Positions 59,974-64,000 of a stretch of DNA of 64,000 nucleotides are shown here, in pieces. The notes under the pieces were generated by a model that was not told the origin of the DNA, searched no databases, and saw nothing but the letters and a program-made list of their open reading frames with translations. The translations under genes were made by a program, and so were the position numbers. The stretch is from Paracoccus versutus. GTDB taxonomy: Bacteria > Pseudomonadota > Alphaproteobacteria > Rhodobacterales > Rhodobacteraceae. Each line of letters begins with the position of its first letter. Within the stretch, counting starts at the first letter, position 1. The stretch covers positions 1 through 64,000 of the forward strand of contig NZ_JRKO01000005.1 of NCBI RefSeq assembly GCF_000763885.1, given 5' to 3'.

Positions 59974-60198
59974 ATGACCATGCGCGAACTGAATGACACC
60001 GAACAGGGGCTGATCTCGGGCGGCAGCGGCGCGTCCGGCGACGGCGGCTTCGGCTATGGCCAGGTTCCGGGGTTCGACCTGGAAGGACCGAGGGGGCCGA
60101 ACTACACCCATTCCTTCGGCAATGGCTGGAGCCTGACCTTTGGCTCCACCACCGACAGGTCGGCCCAGGGGATCGGGGTGCGCTATGTCTGGAAGTGA
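59974..60198 (+). CDS. Double-glycine-leader peptide 3 (74 aa, Gly/aromatic core)
   Basis: GTGAGGC precedes the start, 3 bp after peptide 2; a second ATG follows two codons later. The leader MTMRELNDTEQGLISGG shares RELxxxE with peptide 1. The core is Gly-rich (SGASGDGGFGYGQVPGFD) and ends RSAQGIGVRYVWK. Its last codons overlap the start of peptide 4. Confidence 0.8.
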   Translation: MTMRELNDTEQGLISGGSGASGDGGFGYGQVPGFDLEGPRGPNYTHSFGNGWSLTFGSTTDRSAQGIGVRYVWK

Positions 60199-60328
60199 CC
60201 CCGCGCCACGCCCCGGCCCGCGGGCGCTCGACCCCGACCAGCTGAAGCTGGTCGCGGGCGGCGTGACCGAGGGACCGGACGGCAAGGGCTGCACGGAACC
60301 CCGCAAGGGCACGCTGGCGCAGCATTGA
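60185..60328 (+). CDS. Double-glycine-leader peptide 4 (47 aa, short core with one Cys)
   Basis: The ATG sits 14 bp inside the end of peptide 3. The leader GPRALDPDQLKLVAGG ends in Gly-Gly and the core VTEGPDGKGCTEPRKGTLA has one cysteine. It parallels peptide 2 in size, charge and Cys count, so peptides 3/4 look like a second copy of the 1/2 pair. No ribosome site is obvious, consistent with coupled translation. Confidence 0.72.
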   Translation: MSGSDPAPRPGPRALDPDQLKLVAGGVTEGPDGKGCTEPRKGTLAQH

Positions 60329-60337
60329 CGAAAGGAC

Positions 60338-60362
60338 GGCCCCGGTTCCGGCCGGGGCCTTC
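60338..60362 (+). terminator. Terminator after the four-peptide array
   Basis: GGCCCCGG, loop TTCCGG, CCGGGGCC followed by TTCG lies 9 bp after peptide 4. It is well placed to end the peptide transcript. Confidence 0.75.
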
Positions 60363-60468
60363 GCCGTCAGCGTGCTGCGGTCCCCGGCGAGTTGCATCCC
60401 GCTGAGCCAGGCCGGGGAAAGGCCGCGCGGGGCAGAGGGGCGAGGCCTGGGATGCCGGCGCGTTCACC

Positions 60469-60497
60469 ATGATGCCGCGTCGGCGCCGAGGCATCAT
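60469..60497. terminator. Inverted repeat between the peptide array and the minus-strand genes
   Basis: ATGATGCC and GGCATCAT pair across a 13-base GC-rich loop. It lies between converging transcription units. I see no gene in 60363-60573. Confidence 0.45.
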
Positions 60498-60573
60498 GCC
60501 CGGCGATATGACGCTCGACGACTATGGCGCCCGCCGCCGCCATTACCCGCAGAAGCTGGCCGCGCCGGTTCCA

Positions 60574-60825
60574 TCAGCCCTTCCGAAAGCTGCGCACGAA
60601 CCGGAAGATCGCGAAGCCGGCCGCGACGGCATAGAGAAAACCGCCGATGAACATGATGCCGTAGATGGCGGCGAAGAGGTCGCGGTCATGCTCGTAGGTA
60701 TGAGGCTCCAGCGTCGCGGAAAAGACGAACATCGCGATGAGATAGCCGATGGCATAGCCCAGCAGCCCACATGCGGGCACAAGCGCGACCAGCCCGACGA
60801 TGAGAAGCGCGATCTTTTTCAGCAT
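60574..60825 (-). CDS. Small membrane protein (83 aa), possible immunity factor
   Basis: This 83-residue protein has two or three hydrophobic helices (IALLIVGLVALVPACGLLGY, AIGYLIAMFVFSA, AIYGIMFIGGFLYAVAAGFA) and a basic tail RFVRSFRKG. Small multi-helix proteins beside bacteriocin peptides often give self-protection. No sequence family is recognised, so that role is an inference from position. It lies 11 bp downstream of the 110-residue gene. Confidence 0.6.
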   Translation of the reverse strand: MLKKIALLIVGLVALVPACGLLGYAIGYLIAMFVFSATLEPHTYEHDRDLFAAIYGIMFIGGFLYAVAAGFAIFRFVRSFRKG

Positions 60826-60836
60826 GGCGCGCCTCG

Positions 60837-61169
60837 CTAGAAATCCGTCAGGTGATCGAGCGAGAACCTGTCGGACCCGCTCTCGCAGATGTGCCAGTCC
60901 TTCTGGGCATTCGCCTCGTCCTGGCGGCCATGGCACCAGCCGCGTTCGTTCAGCGCCAGCCCGTAGATGATCATCGCCTTGCAGGCCACCACGACCTCGA
61001 CGTCGCGGCTCGGGTTCCTGAGGCAAAGATCGCCGGCCTCGTGATGAAGTTCCTTCAGCCGCTGGTCGCTTTCGGTCGCTTCGGCGAAAAGCTTTTCCTC
61101 GGCCTGGGCCGGCAGGGGGCAGCCGGCTGCCGCGATCATTGCCGTGAAGCCAAGTGCGGTCAGGCGCAT
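60837..61169 (-). CDS. Exported cysteine-containing protein (110 aa)
   Basis: GAGGAGGAGGGCC precedes ATG 61169. A signal peptide (MRLTALGFTAMIAAAGCPLP, ending AQA) is followed by a mature part of about 85 residues with four cysteines (GDLCLRN, VVACKAM, RGWCHGR, WHICESG). It is probably a disulfide-bonded periplasmic protein. I do not recognise it. It is co-directional with the 83-residue membrane protein. Confidence 0.65.
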   Translation of the reverse strand: MRLTALGFTAMIAAAGCPLPAQAEEKLFAEATESDQRLKELHHEAGDLCLRNPSRDVEVVVACKAMIIYGLALNERGWCHGRQDEANAQKDWHICESGSDRFSLDHLTDF

Positions 61170-61326
61170 GGCCCTCCTCCTCTTCTTCCGAAAAAGTCGC
61201 ATGGGCCGGGTTCATAGCACGACCGCGCCTTGGGCGACACCGCCCGGCGGTTTGCACGCTGCCTTGGGCGGTTCGCGGCCGATGGCATCTGCCGGGCAGG
61301 TCGACAGCGGGCGGATTTCGCGTTAA

Positions 61327-61347
61327 AAGAGAATACGCGATTCTCTT
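61327..61347. promoter_or_regulatory. Operator dyad upstream of the amidase gene
   Basis: AAGAGAAT-ACGCG-ATTCTCTT has perfect 8-bp arms and lies 12 bp before the amidase start at 61360. It is a likely binding site for the TetR-family protein encoded downstream. Confidence 0.7.
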
Positions 61348-61359
61348 ATGGAGGCGGGT

Positions 61360-62808
61360 ATGAACGCCGACCAAACCGACACCACCGACCTGCCGCTGGT
61401 CGACCTGGACGCGACGGCCCAGGCCGAGATGGTCAGCACCGGCGCGGCGGTGCCGATGGACCTGCTCACGGCCGCGATCACGCGATGCGAGGCGCTGAAC
61501 CTGGCGCTGAACGCCCTGGCCTCGCTGGATGCCGATGCCGCCCGGCGGCGCGTCGAGGCGCTGGCGCCGGGTGGTGCCTTCCATGGCGTCCCGACCCTGC
61601 TGAAGGATCTGCTGGCCTGGCCCGGCCTGCCCATCGGGCTCGGCTCGCGGCTGATGGCGGGACAGGTCGCGCCGCAGGGCTCGGCCTATACCGAGGCGCT
61701 GGAGGCCGCCGGGCTGGTCGTGCTGGGCAAGACCACGACCTCGGAATTCGGGCTGCTGGGCACGACCGAGCCGCTGGCCACGGGGCCCACGCGCAATCCC
61801 TGGGATCTGTCGCGCTCGACCGGCGGCTCGTCGGGGGGCGCGGCCGCGGCGGTGGCTGCGGGGATGGTGCCGGTGGCGCATGGCTCGGATGGCGGCGGCT
61901 CGATCCGCGGGCCGGCGGCGCTGTGCGGCGTCTTCGGCTTCAAGCCGGGGCGCGGGCGGACCTGGCCCGCGGGCATCCCGCCCGAGGCGCCGCTGGCGGG
62001 CATCCTCAGCGATCACTGCCTTAGCCGCACGGTCCGCGACAGCGCCACATGGCTGCGCGCGACCGAGGCGCAGGGGCTGCCCGCTCCGCTGCCCGAAGCA
62101 TCGGCGCTGGCCGGAGACCCGCCGGCCGGGCTGCGGATCGGCTGGTTCGCGCGGGACTGTTTCGGCGAGCTGCCCGAGCCGGAGGTGCTGGCCGGGCTGG
62201 AGCGGACCGTTGCGCTGTGCCAATCGCTTGGCCACCAGCTCGTTCCGGTCGAGGGGCCGCGCCTGGACCGCGCGCTTGCGGGCGAGGCGATGTTCGACCT
62301 GATGGCGGCGACGACGGCGGGCATGATCGAGATGCTGGCGCCGGGACGCGAAGACGCCGCCGGCCTGCTGGAGCCCTATACGCGCTGGCTGGCCGATCAC
62401 GGGCGCGGCTTGGCCCCGCCGCGCATCGGCGAGGCGATGCAGGTGATCGCCGCCTCCGGCGCGGCGCTGACGGATTGCCTCGATGGGGTCGATCTGCTGC
62501 TGTCGCCGACCATTCCCTTCACCGCCTTCCCGCTTGGCGCATTCGCCCCCGGCACGGCCAACGAGGTGCTGCGCGCCCATTTCGAGCGTAGCGCGGGATA
62601 TACCGCCCCGGCATCGCTGGCCGGCTGCCCGGCGATGTCGGTGCCGCTGCATGTCGGCCCGTCCGGCCTGCCGGTCGGCAGCCATTTCAGCGCGCGGGCG
62701 GGCGATGACGCGCTGCTCTTTCGCCTTGCCTTCCAGCTTGAACGGGCCGCGCCGTGGCTGCCGCGCCTGCAGGCCCTGTCGCAGAGGCCGGCATGGCGCA
62801 AGTCCTGA
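61360..62808 (+). CDS. Amidase-signature family hydrolase
   Basis: This 482-residue amidase has the Ser-cisSer-Lys triad at Lys82 (PTLLKDLL), Ser157 (STGGSSGG) and nucleophile Ser181 ([10 protein letters not shown]), with the 24-residue spacing of the family. I chose ATG 61360 because GGAGG lies between it and an upstream ATG at 61348. Substrate is unknown; relatives act on indoleacetamide, glutamyl-tRNA or cyclic amides. It overlaps the TetR gene by 16 bp, which suggests substrate-regulated expression. Confidence 0.88.
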   Translation: MNADQTDTTDLPLVDLDATAQAEMVSTGAAVPMDLLTAAITRCEALNLALNALASLDADAARRRVEALAPGGAFHGVPTLLKDLLAWPGLPIGLGSRLMAGQVAPQGSAYTEALEAAGLVVLGKTTTSEFGLLGTTEPLATGPTRNPWDLSRSTGGSSGGAAAAVAAGMVPVAHGSDGGGSIRGPAALCGVFGFKPGRGRTWPAGIPPEAPLAGILSDHCLSRTVRDSATWLRATEAQGLPAPLPEASALAGDPPAGLRIGWFARDCFGELPEPEVLAGLERTVALCQSLGHQLVPVEGPRLDRALAGEAMFDLMAATTAGMIEMLAPGREDAAGLLEPYTRWLADHGRGLAPPRIGEAMQVIAASGAALTDCLDGVDLLLSPTIPFTAFPLGAFAPGTANEVLRAHFERSAGYTAPASLAGCPAMSVPLHVGPSGLPVGSHFSARAGDDALLFRLAFQLERAAPWLPRLQALSQRPAWRKS

Positions 62809-63413
62809 AGGAGGACCTGCGGGCACGGATCCTCCAGGCGGCGGGGTCGGAATTCGCCGCCCGCGGCTTCGCGGCCGCGCGGCTTGCCGACATCGCCCGG
62901 CAGGCGGGAACGACGGCCAGCAACCTCTACAAATACGCGCCGGACAAGGAGGCGCTGTTCCTGCAAGTCGTCCCGCCGGAACTGGCCGCCCGCCACATGG
63001 ACCTGCTGCGCGCCCGCCTGGCGGGGTTCGAGCGGGGCGAGGCCTGGACCTTGCTGACCGCCGACGGGTCGGCGGCGGCGGCCGGGTTGCTGGCGTTCTG
63101 GGCCAGCCATCGCCATGCGGTGGCGATCCTGATGAGCAATGCCCAGGGCACCCGCTACGAGACCATGCGCGAGCGGATGATCGAGGAGATGGCGACCCGC
63201 GCCATGCTGCGCTTTCCGCGCGGGGACGATCCGGCGCTGGCCTTCGTGCTGCGCCGGATCTTTTCGGCCACGCTCGACACGATCTCCGCCATCCTGCGGC
63301 AATACGAGCGGCCCGAGGACATCGGCGAGGCGATCCGCCATTTCTGGCGCTTCCAGCTGGCCGGGCTCCAGGCCCTGCTGGTCGAGGGAAGCCGGGAGAC
63401 GGGCCAGACGTGA
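62793..63413 (+). CDS. TetR-family transcriptional regulator
   Basis: This 206-residue regulator has an N-terminal HTH (LADIARQAGTTASNLYKYAPDKEALF) and an all-helical ligand domain. Its start lies inside the amidase 3' end, so it is co-expressed and may repress the pair through the dyad at 61327-61347. The inducer is unknown. Confidence 0.87.
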   Translation: MAQVLKEDLRARILQAAGSEFAARGFAAARLADIARQAGTTASNLYKYAPDKEALFLQVVPPELAARHMDLLRARLAGFERGEAWTLLTADGSAAAAGLLAFWASHRHAVAILMSNAQGTRYETMRERMIEEMATRAMLRFPRGDDPALAFVLRRIFSATLDTISAILRQYERPEDIGEAIRHFWRFQLAGLQALLVEGSRETGQT

Positions 63414-63713
63414 TGCGACCGGCGGATGGCCTGGGCAGAGCGTCGGCGAGGGGCCGGCCGGGCGGGCAAAGCGGCCCACGCCCGCCAGAATGATCGTCCT
63501 CATGCTGCGAAGCAGCGTTCCTCGAGCGGACATGCGAATGCGATCCGGGGCTGGTGGCGGGGCAATCCTGGTCGGCCTCAAGACGGAAGCGGCGGGCTCG
63601 TTCCTGGCGGGCAGCTTGACGCCGCCGGGTCTTGCTGACGAAGTTCGACCCGGCCCCATGATGCAGGACGTGGCAAGGCGGCCGGAAACGATGCATGTTC
63701 GAGAGGCGGGAAG
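63414..63713. other. Intergenic stretch without a visible gene
   Basis: These 300 bp lie between the TetR gene and the permease gene. They are GC-rich, and I see no supported gene, repeat or clear terminator. GAGAGGCGGG just before 63714 is the permease ribosome site. Confidence 0.5.
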
Positions 63714-64000
63714 ATGGCGACGGAACTGCTGATTGTGCTGGTGCTGCTGGCTGCGGCGATTGCGATGTTCGCCCTCAACCGGCCGCGCATGGACGTGGTC
63801 GCGATCCTGGCGCTGGTGGCCTTGCCGCTGACCGGCATCATCACCCTCGACGAGGCGCTGGCCGGTTTCAGCGACCCCAATGTCATCCTGATCGCCGCGC
63901 TTTTTGTCCTGGGCGAGGCGCTTGTGCGCACGGGCGTCGCGCAGCGCACCGGCGATCTTCTGGTGCGCCGTGCCGGCGCGTCCGAGATGCGGCTGATCGT
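63714..64000 (+). CDS. SLC13/ArsB-type permease, N-terminal part (runs off the window)
   Basis: The visible 95 residues form hydrophobic helices (LLIVLVLLAAAIAMFALN, VVAILALVALPLTG) and the segment ITLDEALAGFSDPNVILIAA followed by LFVLGEALVRTGVAQRTGD. These match the start of DASS/SLC13-type anion:Na+ symporters that often carry TrkA-C domains. The 3' part is missing, so substrate and domain content are open. Confidence 0.8.
   Translation, partial: MATELLIVLVLLAAAIAMFALNRPRMDVVAILALVALPLTGIITLDEALAGFSDPNVILIAALFVLGEALVRTGVAQRTGDLLVRRAGASEMRLI

Noticed and set aside
60469..60840. Plus-strand frame starting MMPRRRRGIM
   Set aside because: It overlaps an inverted repeat and runs antisense through the small membrane protein. 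It has no ribosome site.

Overview
The window is GC-rich throughout, with GTG/TTG starts next to purine-rich ribosome sites. It carries a methylamine dehydrogenase (mau) cluster whose TTQ subunit and amicyanin match the Paracoccus proteins as I remember them. I infer a Paracoccus or a close Rhodobacteraceae relative. A Burkholderia/Paracoccus-type initiator gene (24851-26035), a parAB operon, 22-bp iterons and three copies of a centromere-like palindrome sit mid-window. The DNA is therefore the origin region of a secondary replicon (large plasmid or chromid) loaded with catabolic, uptake and competition modules, not a core chromosomal stretch. I saw no tRNA, rRNA, CRISPR array or intact insertion sequence.

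Layout. 1-5663 (minus): mauFBEDACJG, with mauG cut by the window edge. 5916-6764: a LysR gene, candidate mauR. 6841-13678 (minus): a four-carbon acid-sugar (tetronate) operon with OtnC- and OtnK-type enzymes, a TRAP transporter, a cyclase-family hydrolase and a SAF-domain dehydrogenase. It faces a GntR/FCD regulator across repeated ATTGCATGCAAT-type sites. 14747-18479 (minus): an accessory block with a MACPF/perforin-type pore-forming protein, a small beta-rich partner and unknowns. 18823-20857 (plus): soxC and a short monohaem soxD. 20858-21819: non-coding repeats. 21820-26035: parB, parA, oriV and rep. 26044-26912: an ArsR regulator and an SRPBCC protein. 26947-35270 (minus): the acetoin operon acoXABC with an SDR, a CMD-family protein, butanediol dehydrogenase and AcoR. 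A sigma-54 promoter precedes acoX, and a second-type rpoN gene diverges from it (35406-36554). 36767-46282 (plus): an AraC regulator, a TonB receptor, Fhu-type ABC uptake, an ABC exporter and a ferric-siderophore reductase. 46323-49950: a LysR regulator, N-carbamoylsarcosine amidase, an MFS transporter and a broken hydantoinase remnant. 50204-53285: a small hydrolase, a flavoprotein with a tiny coupled membrane peptide, an Lrp regulator and a small unknown.

53391-61169 looks like a bacteriocin/microcin-type island. It has a C39-peptidase ABC exporter, an HlyD-type adaptor, and a 64-residue peptide with a Gly-Gly leader and an extremely proline-rich core. These are followed by a LuxR-type response regulator, a hybrid histidine kinase, and four tandem double-glycine-leader peptides that form a duplicated long/short pair. 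Two small membrane or secreted proteins at the end are possible immunity factors. 61360-64000 holds an amidase, a TetR regulator and the start of an SLC13-type permease.

The strongest candidates for undescribed biology are the double-glycine peptide island, especially the proline-rich peptide, and the MACPF operon. The divergent rpoN/aco sigma-54 control region and the parS-like sites around parAB are also worth checking.
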